The notes beneath the pieces are model-generated. The model saw only the letters and a program-made list of their open reading frames with translations. It did no database searches and had not been told where the DNA came from. The position numbers were made by a program, and so were the translations under genes. Source: Phyllobacterium sp. OV277 (GTDB taxonomy: Bacteria > Pseudomonadota > Alphaproteobacteria > Rhizobiales > Rhizobiaceae). From it: a stretch of 64,000 nucleotides of DNA. The stretch lies in assembly GCF_900104355.1 (NCBI RefSeq), contig NZ_FNIY01000001.1, forward strand, positions 1,149,975 to 1,213,974, in the 5' to 3' direction. Positions 55,302 through 63,944 of the stretch are shown piece by piece. Every line of letters starts with the position of its first letter. Positions within the stretch are counted from its first letter, which is position 1.

Positions 55302-56072
55302 ATGCGGCAGCCTCTCGTCGCCATCACCTCAGACGTTCGCGCCTTTGAAAATTATACGTGGCACGCAGCACCCGATCAGTATCTGAAAGCTGCCTATGAC
55401 GCAGCCGGTGTCATCCCCCTGATCGTCCCGTCCTTTGGCGAAGGCCTCGACATAGACGCCATTCTTGACGGTGTGGATGGTGTTCTGGTGACAGGCTCCA
55501 AATCCAATGTGCATCCTTCGCTCTACGGCGTGGAACCGACCGAGGCGCATGAACCCTATGATCCTGCCCGCGATGCAACTTCATTGCCCTTGATCCGCCG
55601 GGCAATTGAGCGCGGCGTGCCGCTGCTTGCCATTTGCCGGGGCATTCAGGAACTGAACGTTGCCCTTGGCGGAACACTTGCCACGGAAATACAGGAACTC
55701 GATGGCCGCATGGACCACCGCGCGCCTCAGTCCGCCGAACAGGCTGAGCGCTTCGCCATCCGCCATCCCGTGCGCATCAAGCCCGGCTCATGCCTTGCCA
55801 ATGTAATGCAGTCGGACACACTTCAGGTCAATTCCGTACACAGACAGGCCATCGACCGGCCCGCCGCCCAGCTTGATATCGAAGCCGTCGCCGAGGACGG
55901 AACCATTGAGGCCGTATCGGTCAAGAACGCCCGCGGATTTGCCGTTGGCGTGCAATGGCACCCGGAATATTGGGTGAAAACCGACAGCCCTTCGCGCAAG
56001 ATTTTCGCTGCCTTTGGCGACGCCGCACGTGCGCACAAGGCAAGCCGCGAACGGCTTCAGGCCGCCGAATAG
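55302..56072 (+). CDS. Gamma-glutamyl-gamma-aminobutyrate hydrolase family (class I amidotransferase)
   Basis: 256 residues. Peptidase C26/PuuD-like hydrolase: LVAITSDVRAF start, DGVLVTGSKSNVHP, the nucleophile Cys in LLAICRGIQELNVALGG, and VQWHPEYW with the His/Glu of the triad. Known members hydrolyse gamma-glutamyl-GABA in putrescine breakdown. Homospermidine synthase elsewhere in the window also uses putrescine, but the genes are far apart. GGAG lies 8 nt before ATG 55302; the much longer open frame upstream overlaps the DctP promoter region and is not coding. Confidence 0.9.
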   Translation: MRQPLVAITSDVRAFENYTWHAAPDQYLKAAYDAAGVIPLIVPSFGEGLDIDAILDGVDGVLVTGSKSNVHPSLYGVEPTEAHEPYDPARDATSLPLIRRAIERGVPLLAICRGIQELNVALGGTLATEIQELDGRMDHRAPQSAEQAERFAIRHPVRIKPGSCLANVMQSDTLQVNSVHRQAIDRPAAQLDIEAVAEDGTIEAVSVKNARGFAVGVQWHPEYWVKTDSPSRKIFAAFGDAARAHKASRERLQAAE

Positions 56073-56181
56073 CGATATTGCCTAGTGCATCGGATCGCTT
56101 GCGAAACGCAAAATATTATTTGAACATCGCTCCATTACAGGCATCGGTAACAATTAAATTTGTACCAGCCGTTCGGGGGCA

Positions 56182-57102
56182 ATGGTGGCAATTCAATTCA
56201 CAAATTCACTGGAACAGGAATTTCCAGTTGTTTCGAAAATGTCGATTCCCTATGAGCTGAACCCGTATGGTCAAGCAAGCAGCGGCGGCCGGACCGGAAC
56301 GGACTTCGATATGTATTTTGTCGAATCGCCGTGGGGCCCACGGGTTATCTGTTTTATGAAACTGAACTTCATTTTCACAAACGGTAGCGGCGGAGCTTGG
56401 GATGATGGTGAACGGCGAGATTGGGTAGCGAACTGGACATCGCAAATCGCTGGAAGGTGGAGCACAAACAGGCTGACCACTACATCTGACGGAAGGCCAG
56501 TCGGCTTGAGGTTCTATTTTTCCATACAGATCAATAGCAGCTCACAAAGCGCGCATTGGCCTGTCCACGTCGAAAAAATCAAGGATTCCGAAGAGCACAA
56601 GAGGTATAAAAGCCTCACATGTACACGTAAAAGCCCATTGTGCGAGATGAGGCATGTGCAGTTGAGTAGCTTTGACCTGAAACCTTTATCGCTTGAACCA
56701 GGGGTTACGCAGCGGATAGCTCTTCATGAATTCGGTCACATGATTGGATATATGGAAGATGAATATAAACGCAGGTCGCGTTACTTCGGCGAAACTGGCT
56801 CAATGATGCACAGCGGTGAGGCTGTCGAGCCTCGGCATCTTAAGCCCTTCAAAGATTATGCGGATTCATTATCAAGAAAATGGGACACGCATATGCATGC
56901 ATATTCGAAAAAGGTGCAGGCCGAGCAGCATAAGATCGCGTTACTTGCTCAAAAGCAAACCAAAGCGACAATGGATTCCATACGATTTCAAAATGCCGGA
57001 GGCATATTGAGCGGCAAACCTGCACCCCAATATGTACTCAAACCCGGCATGCCCGGCGGCCCTTCTGAATACAAAGTGCCGCCGCTTTCACATAAACGCT
57101 AA
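56182..57102 (+). CDS. Uncharacterised zincin-like (metzincin-pattern) protein
   Basis: 306 residues, no signal peptide. At 182-186 is HEFGH, extended as HEFGHMIGYMEDEY. After it comes SMMHSGEAVEPRHL (207-220), which looks like a metzincin Met-turn followed by a conserved Arg-His. The N-terminal half (40-165) is beta-rich with several Trp (GAWDDGERRDWVANWTSQ) and has two Cys (TCTRKSPLC). The C terminus is a charged helix and a Pro/Gly-rich end. I recall similar HExxHxxG..DEY proteins among toxin-like zincins, but no named family. Composition looks more AT-rich than its neighbours. GGGGG precedes the ATG. Activity and target are unknown. Confidence 0.6.
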   Translation: MVAIQFTNSLEQEFPVVSKMSIPYELNPYGQASSGGRTGTDFDMYFVESPWGPRVICFMKLNFIFTNGSGGAWDDGERRDWVANWTSQIAGRWSTNRLTTTSDGRPVGLRFYFSIQINSSSQSAHWPVHVEKIKDSEEHKRYKSLTCTRKSPLCEMRHVQLSSFDLKPLSLEPGVTQRIALHEFGHMIGYMEDEYKRRSRYFGETGSMMHSGEAVEPRHLKPFKDYADSLSRKWDTHMHAYSKKVQAEQHKIALLAQKQTKATMDSIRFQNAGGILSGKPAPQYVLKPGMPGGPSEYKVPPLSHKR

Positions 57103-57115
57103 ACTTCACATCAGG

Positions 57116-57559
57116 CTAAAGCAGATCGACGCCCGCTGCGGACAATGACAAAAGCACCGACCGTGGCGCGACACTGACATAGGCACGGCCATCACCGGGG
57201 CTGAACTCGACGATGGTTTTTCCGGACTGGTCAGCAAAAGCAATCGTGCCATCCGGATTGTTGCGCCATTCCGTTGCGTTGGCCAGCGGCGCATAAAGCG
57301 CCGCGCAATCCTTATTCACATGCAGGGCATCATGGCCCGGCAGTCCGTTTTCCTGCGGAAATGCCTTGCACCTGGCGCTACCGCCCGGACTACTGATCAC
57401 AAATGCCGGGGCATCGAATTCCGTCAGACCTGTTGAGGCTGTCATTGTCGGATCGACATTGGCTGGCTGAGACGCTGTGAATGACGCGAAATCCGCAAAC
57501 AGCGCGGCAACAGCAAAAAAGGAGAAGAGGCCGATCCCGGCAGTTAAACTCAGCTTCAC
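57116..57559 (-). CDS. Exported small protein, possibly AprI/Inh-like protease inhibitor
   Basis: 147 residues from GTG 57559, preceded by GGGAG. One N-terminal hydrophobic segment (VKLSLTAGIGLFSFFAVAALF) acts as signal or anchor. The C-terminal half carries Cys in SARCKAFP and NKDCAALY, then TEWRNNPDGTIAFADQSGKT, which resembles the second half of AprI/Inh (Omp19-type) metalloprotease inhibitors. That match is by eye and partial. It converges on the zincin-like gene with 13 bp between the stops. An upstream ATG-less extension to 57601 is not supported. Confidence 0.5.
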   Translation of the reverse strand: MKLSLTAGIGLFSFFAVAALFADFASFTASQPANVDPTMTASTGLTEFDAPAFVISSPGGSARCKAFPQENGLPGHDALHVNKDCAALYAPLANATEWRNNPDGTIAFADQSGKTIVEFSPGDGRAYVSVAPRSVLLSLSAAGVDLL

Positions 57560-57654
57560 AATGAACTCCCGGGCGTACGCGCACGGAAAGACCTTAAGCA
57601 ATCAGCGTTAATCAACCGTTAGAGCGCGATGCAAGCCTCTCGCGCCTGATGATG

Positions 57655-58674
57655 CTACCGCTCTTTGGGCTTTGAGGTTGACTGCCGGATGCGCAGCTCC
57701 GGCTTGATAAGTTCCTGCCGTGCATGGGTGTCAGCGCCGTTGAGCTGATCAAGCAGCGCCCGTGCTGCACGCTGGCCGACTTCACGCTGACCATTCCACA
57801 CCGTCGTCAAAGCCGGCGTGGCAATCGCCGCTTCTTCCAGATCATCATAGCCGGTCACGGAAATATCGACGCCGGGAACCATGCCCGCGCGGGCAATACC
57901 GTTCATCATGCCGATGGCAGCAAGATCGTTCCAGCAAACCGCAGCGGTTGGATGATCTTTCAGCGCCAGAAATTGCGGCGCGGCGTCAAAACCAGCCTGC
58001 TTGGTGCGCGGTCCCGGAATGCGCCATTCCGGCTTGACCTCAAGACCTGCCTTTTGCATGGCCAGAAGATAACCTTCATAGCGGTCGCGGCCTGTTGATG
58101 TCTGGTCCGTACCGCCGACCATGGCAATCCGTGTATGTCCGAGGGAAATCAGATGGTTCGTGGCAAGACTGATACCATAGGAATCATCGCCACGAAAAAC
58201 CGGTACATTCGCATCCTTGACTGTACGAGCAATCAGGACGATCGGCAGACCATTATCCTCAGCCATGCGGATATCTTCGGCCGGAGTGCCAATGGCTGGT
58301 GACATGATGACCCCATCACCGCCCAATTGCAGAACGGTCTCGATAAATGTGCGCTGCTTGTCGAGCTGGTCATAATGGTTGGACAGAATGAATGTCTGGC
58401 CGGAGCGGTCCAATTCACTCTCGATTGCCCGCAGAATTTCGGCGAAAAACGGGTTCATGATGTCATGAACAACCACACCGACAATACCCGAGCGCGAGGT
58501 GCGCAGGCTGGCCGCCCGTCGGTTATAGATATAACCGACGGCGCGGGCATGTTCTTTGATTTTTTCACGCGTCTGGTCCGCCACAAGGGGACTATCGCGC
58601 AAAGCAAGCGATACAGTTGCAGTAGACACTTTCAGCGCGTCGGCAATTGTCGATAGTTTGATCTTTTGCGCCAA
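57655..58674 (-). CDS. LacI family transcriptional regulator
   Basis: 339 residues. N-terminal helix-turn-helix (IKLSTIADALKVSTATVSLA) and hinge (NRRAASLRTSRSG), then a periplasmic-binding-protein-like sensor with FILSNHYDQ, GVIMSP and a CWNDLAAIGM region typical of sugar-responsive members. TTG 58674 is preferred: a GGGGAGG lies about 7 nt upstream and the protein then begins like other LacI proteins; ATG 58710 would add 12 odd residues. The targets are unknown; neighbouring genes are not clearly sugar-related. Confidence 0.93.
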   Translation of the reverse strand: MAQKIKLSTIADALKVSTATVSLALRDSPLVADQTREKIKEHARAVGYIYNRRAASLRTSRSGIVGVVVHDIMNPFFAEILRAIESELDRSGQTFILSNHYDQLDKQRTFIETVLQLGGDGVIMSPAIGTPAEDIRMAEDNGLPIVLIARTVKDANVPVFRGDDSYGISLATNHLISLGHTRIAMVGGTDQTSTGRDRYEGYLLAMQKAGLEVKPEWRIPGPRTKQAGFDAAPQFLALKDHPTAAVCWNDLAAIGMMNGIARAGMVPGVDISVTGYDDLEEAAIATPALTTVWNGQREVGQRAARALLDQLNGADTHARQELIKPELRIRQSTSKPKER

Positions 58675-58820
58675 AAACCGCCTCCCCGCCGTCTGGTCAG
58701 ACAAATACATTGTCGTTCTCTGGCGTTATGCCATTGCCACCCGATAAATCAAAGCCCTTTCGCCGACTGCCGCCTGCAAAGCCCCAATTGGCTTTGGATA
58801 GTGACTCGGTCCCATGACAA

Positions 58821-59576
58821 TCAGGAGCGCATCCGCAACCGGTGTTCCCTATGTACGACGTAAAGACCGCTCGCAATAACGATGACAGCCCCCAGAAGCG
58901 TATAAACATCGGGGAACTGGTCAAAGACGAGATACCCGAACGCGAGCATCCAGATGATCTGCAGGAACGGATAAGGGGCAAGAGCAGCTGTCGTTGCACG
59001 CCGATAGGCCAGAATGATCAGATAATGTCCCACCCCGCCAAAGAAACCAAGCATCAGCAGAAGCACAATCTGAAACCATGTCTGCGGCATGACAGCTTCA
59101 GTTACGGCAGGCGAAATAAGAATGGCAGGCGCCAAGGCCGAGAAAAAGATCAGGCTCTCAGGTGATTCGGTGGCAGCCATGCGGCGGGTCAAAAGCACAT
59201 AGAGCGAGTAGCTCAGCATCGCCAGTATCGAATAGGGCAAGCCGGGATTGAGCGTTCCGAAGCCGGGACGCGCAATGATCAGCACGCCGATAAATGCCAC
59301 GATAATCGCAGCCCAGCGGCGCCATCCTGCCCACTCCCCCAGCAATGGCCCCGCCAGCGCCGCAATAACCATGGGCGCGGCGAATGTAATTGTGATCGTT
59401 TCGCCAAGCTGCATGGTCTGCAGCGCGTAGAAGTTGAAATAAGTAGAGCCAAACAGGCACAGTCCGCGCAGCAATTGAAAGCGGTAACTTCTGACCCTGA
59501 AAAGCGCAGGATTGGTCCAGCCGCGAAAGAAAATGAGAACCAGCACCGCGTGCTCGACAAACCGCATCCACGACAC
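58821..59576 (-). CDS. DMT-superfamily (EamA) permease with a missing or shifted N-terminal start
   Basis: 251 residues are readable from GTG 59576, but this loses the first helix. Upstream, the same frame stays open to 59753 and encodes a convincing first helix (LLRFFIFFAAGILFSCLD), yet has no ATG, GTG or TTG. A neighbouring frame has TTG codons at 59727 and 59715. The second gives MSVSQPSSQ..., a typical soluble leader, so a one-base shift near 59690 could have broken the gene. Otherwise two EamA repeats (PMVIAALAGPLLGEWAGW; YLVFDQFPDVYTLLGAVIVIASGLYVV) are intact. It is either a frameshifted gene, a rare start codon, or a sequencing error. Confidence 0.8.
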   Translation of the reverse strand: MSWMRFVEHAVLVLIFFRGWTNPALFRVRSYRFQLLRGLCLFGSTYFNFYALQTMQLGETITITFAAPMVIAALAGPLLGEWAGWRRWAAIIVAFIGVLIIARPGFGTLNPGLPYSILAMLSYSLYVLLTRRMAATESPESLIFFSALAPAILISPAVTEAVMPQTWFQIVLLLMLGFFGGVGHYLIILAYRRATTAALAPYPFLQIIWMLAFGYLVFDQFPDVYTLLGAVIVIASGLYVVHREHRLRMRS

Positions 59577-59806
59577 AAATGCCGGTGGAATACCCTGAAG
59601 AACCAGATATTTGGCGCTTGTATCCAGACAGGAGAAGAGGATGCCCGCCGCAAAAAATATAAAGAATCGCAGCAGCGGGTACGGCTTCCTGAGAGGAAGG
59701 TTGAGATACAGACAAGATGCTAACCAATCAGACAGGCAGGACTGACCACCATGTTAGCAATTTCGCACCGTTTGTAACGGTCAATCGCACTGTGACAGGC
59801 AGAAAA

Positions 59807-60298
59807 TTACTCGTCGTCACCATCGTCATCATCATGATCGTCATCCGACCCCGTCTGACGCAACAGTTCAGCAGCCGACAGATTGATCTCAAGGCGCTGC
59901 AGCATTTTGATCAGAGCCTTGCGTTCCTTCTTGTCAAAGCCCTTCATCGCATCCTTCTCCGTCTTGCGGATGGATTTCTCGATAGCCTTGATCGCCTCAT
60001 TGCCCGTATCTGTCAGGAAAATATGCGCTTGACGCTGGTCAGTCGCAGATCCCTCTTTTTTGACAAAGCCCTGCGTCTGAAGCCGGGAAATCGTTTTGGT
60101 GATTGTTGGCGGGCGAACACCGAGACGCTTTGCCAATACACTTGGCGAAAGACCATCCTCATGCGCCAGCTGCAACATTACAGCGTCCTGTCCCGCATAA
60201 AAACCATGGGTCAAAAGCCGGGTGGCCAGTGCCGTGCGCGTCAGCCGAGCGGTTGATTGCAGACGGTGAAGAATGAGAGGCTTGCGTTCCTTGACCAT
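59807..60298 (-). CDS. MarR family transcriptional regulator with acidic tail
   Basis: 163 residues. Winged-helix domain: LQLAHEDGLSPSVLAKRLGVRPPTITKTISRLQTQGFV (recognition region) and DQRQAHIFLTDTG (wing). The last dozen residues are almost all Asp/His/Glu (SDDDHDDDDGDDE), which could bind metal or simply add charge. CAGGAA precedes the ATG. It is likely an autorepressor; the 334-bp upstream gap to the creatininase gene may hold the operator. The ligand is unknown. Confidence 0.92.
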   Translation of the reverse strand: MVKERKPLILHRLQSTARLTRTALATRLLTHGFYAGQDAVMLQLAHEDGLSPSVLAKRLGVRPPTITKTISRLQTQGFVKKEGSATDQRQAHIFLTDTGNEAIKAIEKSIRKTEKDAMKGFDKKERKALIKMLQRLEINLSAAELLRQTGSDDDHDDDDGDDE

Positions 60299-60632
60299 TC
60301 AAATTCCTGCTCGCTGTGAACCAATTGTCCGGTTAATGATAAGGCGGCTAGCTCTTTTTGGTAAATGGTAATTATCAGACGAAGGATGTCGGCGCTGTGC
60401 AGTCTCAACTTTGAACGAAAATAACCTTTGGCGCTTCAATTTTCAGCTCTGCACCATCAAGCCGATCCCCCGATGAACCCGCGTTACAATTCTTATATGA
60501 CATTCTGATGAAATTTGCCGACGAATTGCCGCCAGAGCCCAAATAAGCGGATAAAAATCGGGTTGGGGATGCCTACCCTCGCTCCATCAAGGCAGTTATG
60601 CTAAGAGCGTCCTTGTAACCCGTGAGTGACCC
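60299..60632. other. Divergent intergenic region MarR / creatininase
   Basis: 334 bases. A loose inverted pair TGATAA...TTATCA (about 60337-60378) with an AT-rich centre could be the MarR site, but the match is weak. No small gene or terminator is seen. Confidence 0.4.
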
Positions 60633-61379
60633 ATGCCCACGCTATCAGCCAAAACAATTGCTCTTCTTCCGCTTGGTGCCCATGAGCAGCATGGGCCGCA
60701 TTTGCCCTATGAAACCGACACATTGATTGCGCAAGGGTTCGTCAACCGACTAAAACCGGCCCTTCCCGCAACGCTTTCAGTCGATTTTCTACCGGTTGAG
60801 CCTGTTGGTTACTCCATCGAACACATGGATGTCGCGGGAACGAAGAGCCTCGCTTTTGATGAGGCTGTGCGCCGCTGGATCGATATCGGCAAGGGCGTCG
60901 CAGATCGCGGTCTGTCCAAGTTGGTCATTCTCAACGCCCATGGCGGCAATTCTCCGCTCATGACAATTGTCGCAACTGAACTGCGGGTTCGTTTCAATAT
61001 GCTTGCTGTCGCAACAAGCTGGACGCGATTTGGTTTGCCGGATGGCCTTATTTCTCCACAGGATAAAGCGCTCGATATCCATGGCGGTTTTATCGAAACT
61101 TCGGTGATGCTGGCGCTCTACCCGGAAAGGGTCGAGATGGCGAAAGCACAGAACTTTGATTCGAACCAACGCCACTATATCGGGACCTACAAACATTTGC
61201 GTGCCTACGGTCCACATGCCTTTGGCTGGAAAATGTCGGATCTGAACAGGCTTGGTGTTGCCGGCGATGCCTCCCGCGCTACGGCAGAGGCTGGAGAAAA
61301 GCTCATTGCACACAGTTTAAAGGGTATTATCGAACTGCTTGAGGATGTGGACCGCTTCGACTGTTCGGTTTTTGCGTGA
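60633..61379 (+). CDS. Creatininase family amidohydrolase
   Basis: 248 residues. Metal-binding pattern of the family: [20 protein letters not shown] (Glu and His ligands), [20 protein letters not shown] and [13 protein letters not shown]. Members hydrolyse cyclic amides (creatinine) or act in cofactor pathways; the substrate here is unknown. An in-frame stop lies one codon upstream of ATG 60633, so the start is real, although N-terminally shorter than some homologues. The ribosome site is poor. A COG0523 metallochaperone gene follows after about 110 bp. Confidence 0.9.
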   Translation: MPTLSAKTIALLPLGAHEQHGPHLPYETDTLIAQGFVNRLKPALPATLSVDFLPVEPVGYSIEHMDVAGTKSLAFDEAVRRWIDIGKGVADRGLSKLVILNAHGGNSPLMTIVATELRVRFNMLAVATSWTRFGLPDGLISPQDKALDIHGGFIETSVMLALYPERVEMAKAQNFDSNQRHYIGTYKHLRAYGPHAFGWKMSDLNRLGVAGDASRATAEAGEKLIAHSLKGIIELLEDVDRFDCSVFA

Positions 61380-61488
61380 CAGGCTCAATCCGCTTGAACA
61401 AACCATTCACGCAATTGAACATATCGGATGTGGCAAAACCCGTCATGATCACCTATATCCTGTGTTCATCCTTTCAAAGAGGCACACG

Positions 61489-62592
61489 ATGAGTGAAGCT
61501 CCAACGACCACCAATGCTGCGCCTGACACCGCGCGCATCCCTCAGATCCCCGTCACCGTTCTCACCGGCTATCTCGGTTCCGGCAAAACGACTCTGCTCA
61601 ACCGTATTCTGAGCGAAGACCATGGCAAACGTTATGCGGTCATCGTCAATGAATTCGGCGAAATCGGCATCGACAATGATCTGATCGTCGAATCCGACGA
61701 AGAAATCTATGAAATGAACAATGGTTGCATCTGTTGCACCGTGCGCGGAGACCTGATCCGCGTGGTGGAGGGCCTGATGCGCCGCCCCGGCCGGTTTGAT
61801 GCGATCATCGTCGAGACTACGGGTCTGGCTGACCCTGTTCCCGTCGCCCAGACTTTCTTCATGGATGATGACGTGCGCAGCAAAACCATGCTCGATGCCG
61901 TGGTTGCCCTTGTCGACGCCAAGCATCTGCCCTTGCGTCTGAAGGACAGCCGCGAGGCGGAGGATCAAATTGCCTTCGCCGATGTGGTACTCCTGAACAA
62001 GACCGATCTGGTAACGGCTGATGAACTGGCTGCCGTCGAGGCAACCGTTCGTGCCATCAACCCCTATGCGGTCATCCACAAGACCGAGCGGGCCGACATT
62101 GACCTGACCCGGGTTCTTGATCGCGGCGCCTTCGATCTGACCCGCGCCTTGGAAAACGACCCGCACTTCCTTGATCATGATCATCCTGACCATGCCTGCG
62201 GCCCTGATTGTGATCATGACCATGATCACGCGCACCATCATCATGACCATGACCATGGACATCATCACCACCATGATCACGCGTCGCCGATTCACGATAC
62301 GAGTGTGATCTCGGTTTCCCTGCGCGTGGGCGAACTCAATTCCGATAAGTTCTTTCCATGGGTCCAGAAAATCACTCAGGACCAGGGGCCGAACATCCTG
62401 CGCCTGAAGGGTATTCTCGCATTCAAGAATGATCATGAGCGCTATGTTATTCAGGGCGTCCACATGATTATTGAAGGCGATCATCAGCGCGCATGGAAAG
62501 ACAATGAAAAGCGCGAAAGCCGCCTTGTCTTCATCGGCCGCGAACTCGACCATGATGCGCTGAAATCCGGACTTGAAAGCTGCCTCGCCTAG
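61489..62592 (+). CDS. COG0523 (CobW/ZNG1-like) GTP-binding metallochaperone
   Basis: 367 residues. GTPase motifs: Walker [13 protein letters not shown] (27-38), the CxCC metal motif at 80-83 ([13 protein letters not shown]), ETTGLADP, and NKTD (170-173). Between the G domain and the CobW C-terminal domain is a strongly His/Asp-rich linker (about 228-264, over a dozen His), a hallmark of zinc- or nickel-handling members. GAGG supports ATG 61489. No Zur box is visible upstream. It may deliver zinc to a client enzyme; the creatininase gene upstream and the WD40 gene downstream are candidates by position only. Cobalamin involvement is unlikely here. Confidence 0.94.
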   Translation: MSEAPTTTNAAPDTARIPQIPVTVLTGYLGSGKTTLLNRILSEDHGKRYAVIVNEFGEIGIDNDLIVESDEEIYEMNNGCICCTVRGDLIRVVEGLMRRPGRFDAIIVETTGLADPVPVAQTFFMDDDVRSKTMLDAVVALVDAKHLPLRLKDSREAEDQIAFADVVLLNKTDLVTADELAAVEATVRAINPYAVIHKTERADIDLTRVLDRGAFDLTRALENDPHFLDHDHPDHACGPDCDHDHDHAHHHHDHDHGHHHHHDHASPIHDTSVISVSLRVGELNSDKFFPWVQKITQDQGPNILRLKGILAFKNDHERYVIQGVHMIIEGDHQRAWKDNEKRESRLVFIGRELDHDALKSGLESCLA

Positions 62593-62748
62593 GCTACAAA
62601 CATATTGAATGAAATTGAAATGGCATGATGTCTTTCGTTCGAATGCCGATACCGCTCTAATAGCAGCCTCGCACGAACGAACGGCATTGCCTTTCACATT
62701 CCTGTTTGTTTCTTTTTTGCCATTCCGGGCGCCATTTCAATCCAGTTT

Positions 62749-63738
62749 ATGAGCTTACAATCTATGCCGACTATTGCCCCGCTTGATCTGACCGGTCACT
62801 GCATTGACGCCCGTTTTGTTCAGGACGTTCCATTCTTTGCGCTCGCCGATGGCACCGTGCATCGGCTCGACAATGGCCATAAGATCACAGAGGCTCATGA
62901 CGGGCTTCTTTGTGCAGTGCTTTCTTCGGATGGTAAGTCATTACTTACAAGTGGAGAAGATGGCCGCGTCTGTTCGACCGGCTTGAATGGCGAAGTCACC
63001 GAACTCAGCAATATACCGCGCAAATGGATGACTGCCTTGGCTGCGGCGCCAAACGGTGCGATTGCCTATGCATCGGGGAAAATCGCCTGGGTGCGCGCCC
63101 CTGATGGATCAGTACGGGAATTGGTTCATGAGCGCAGCGTGGAGGGCCTTGCTTTTGCGCCAAAGGGCCTGCGATTGGCAGTTGCCCGTTATAATGGCGT
63201 AACGCTGCACTGGCCTGCCACCAACGGAACACCGACAGAGCTGGAATGGAAAGGCGCGCACGTCCAGGTGGTTTTCTCGCCTGACAACCGGTTCCTTGTC
63301 ACGTCCATGCAGGAAAATGCGCTGCACGGCTGGCGTCTGGAAGATAACAGGCACATGCGCATGACCGGCTATCCCAACAAGGTGAAAAGCTGGTCATGGA
63401 GCCCGAAGGGCAAATGGCTGGCGACATCAGGTGCACCGGCCTCCGTTGTCTGGCCATTCTCGGGCAAGGACGGGCCGATGGGTAAAGCGCCGCTGGAACT
63501 TGGCACGCGCGGCGACAGTGCCGTGACCGCCGTCGCTTGCCATCCTGTCGAGGATATTGTCGCGATTGGCTATTCCGACGGCATGATCCTTGTTGGACGC
63601 TTTGGGGATCAAAAGGAAGTGCTGCTGCGTCGTCCCGGTAAAGGCGCAATTTCGTCGATGGATTGGGACAGAACCGGACATCGTCTGGTGTTTGGGAGCG
63701 AGAGCGGCGATTGCGGCGTTGTGGATATTACGGCGTAA
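62749..63738 (+). CDS. WD40-repeat protein
   Basis: 329 residues. About seven blades of WD40-like repeats (such as DGLLCAVLSSDGKSLLTSGE and VKSWSWSPKGKWLATSG), no signal peptide. WD40 proteins form propeller scaffolds for protein contacts; no catalytic role is expected. It sits 156 bp after the COG0523 GTPase; I recall this pair as conserved in Hyphomicrobiales, which hints at a shared job. The start could be ATG 62749 or 62764; neither has a clear ribosome site. A small hairpin follows. Confidence 0.85.
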   Translation: MSLQSMPTIAPLDLTGHCIDARFVQDVPFFALADGTVHRLDNGHKITEAHDGLLCAVLSSDGKSLLTSGEDGRVCSTGLNGEVTELSNIPRKWMTALAAAPNGAIAYASGKIAWVRAPDGSVRELVHERSVEGLAFAPKGLRLAVARYNGVTLHWPATNGTPTELEWKGAHVQVVFSPDNRFLVTSMQENALHGWRLEDNRHMRMTGYPNKVKSWSWSPKGKWLATSGAPASVVWPFSGKDGPMGKAPLELGTRGDSAVTAVACHPVEDIVAIGYSDGMILVGRFGDQKEVLLRRPGKGAISSMDWDRTGHRLVFGSESGDCGVVDITA

Positions 63739-63793
63739 TCTCTTTTTCCGCGCTTGATCAAAATAGTATTTAAGTAACGACGTACAATTCCGG

Positions 63794-63816
63794 AAGCCCA
63801 CTTTTACGGGCTTTCA
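63794..63816 (+). terminator. Weak terminator after the WD40 gene
   Basis: AAGCCC / GGGCTT with an eight-base loop, followed by TTC. It is short and T-poor, so only moderately convincing. Confidence 0.55.
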
Positions 63817-63944
63817 TGACGGATGTTGTGCCCTTTGCAGAGCGTCTTGCGGCGGCTCCATTGTCGAGCCTCTGGGCTTAACACGGTGTGCTACCGGTTT
63901 ATAATGTGTTTTGAGAAGCTTGTTGGTTTTCTATTTGGAAGGTT

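Noticed and set aside
59158..59727. 189-residue minus-strand frame overlapping the DMT permease
   Set aside because: Only its first few codons could matter, as the possible original start of the permease; the rest is an out-of-frame shadow of that gene.
62640..62690. CGTTCG/CGAACG inverted motif upstream of the WD40 gene
   Set aside because: The half-sites do not line up into a continuous palindrome and the spacing is irregular.
61474..62697. 407-residue open frame on the minus strand
   Set aside because: Antisense to the COG0523 GTPase; the Met/Val-rich stretch is just the complement of the His/Asp codons.
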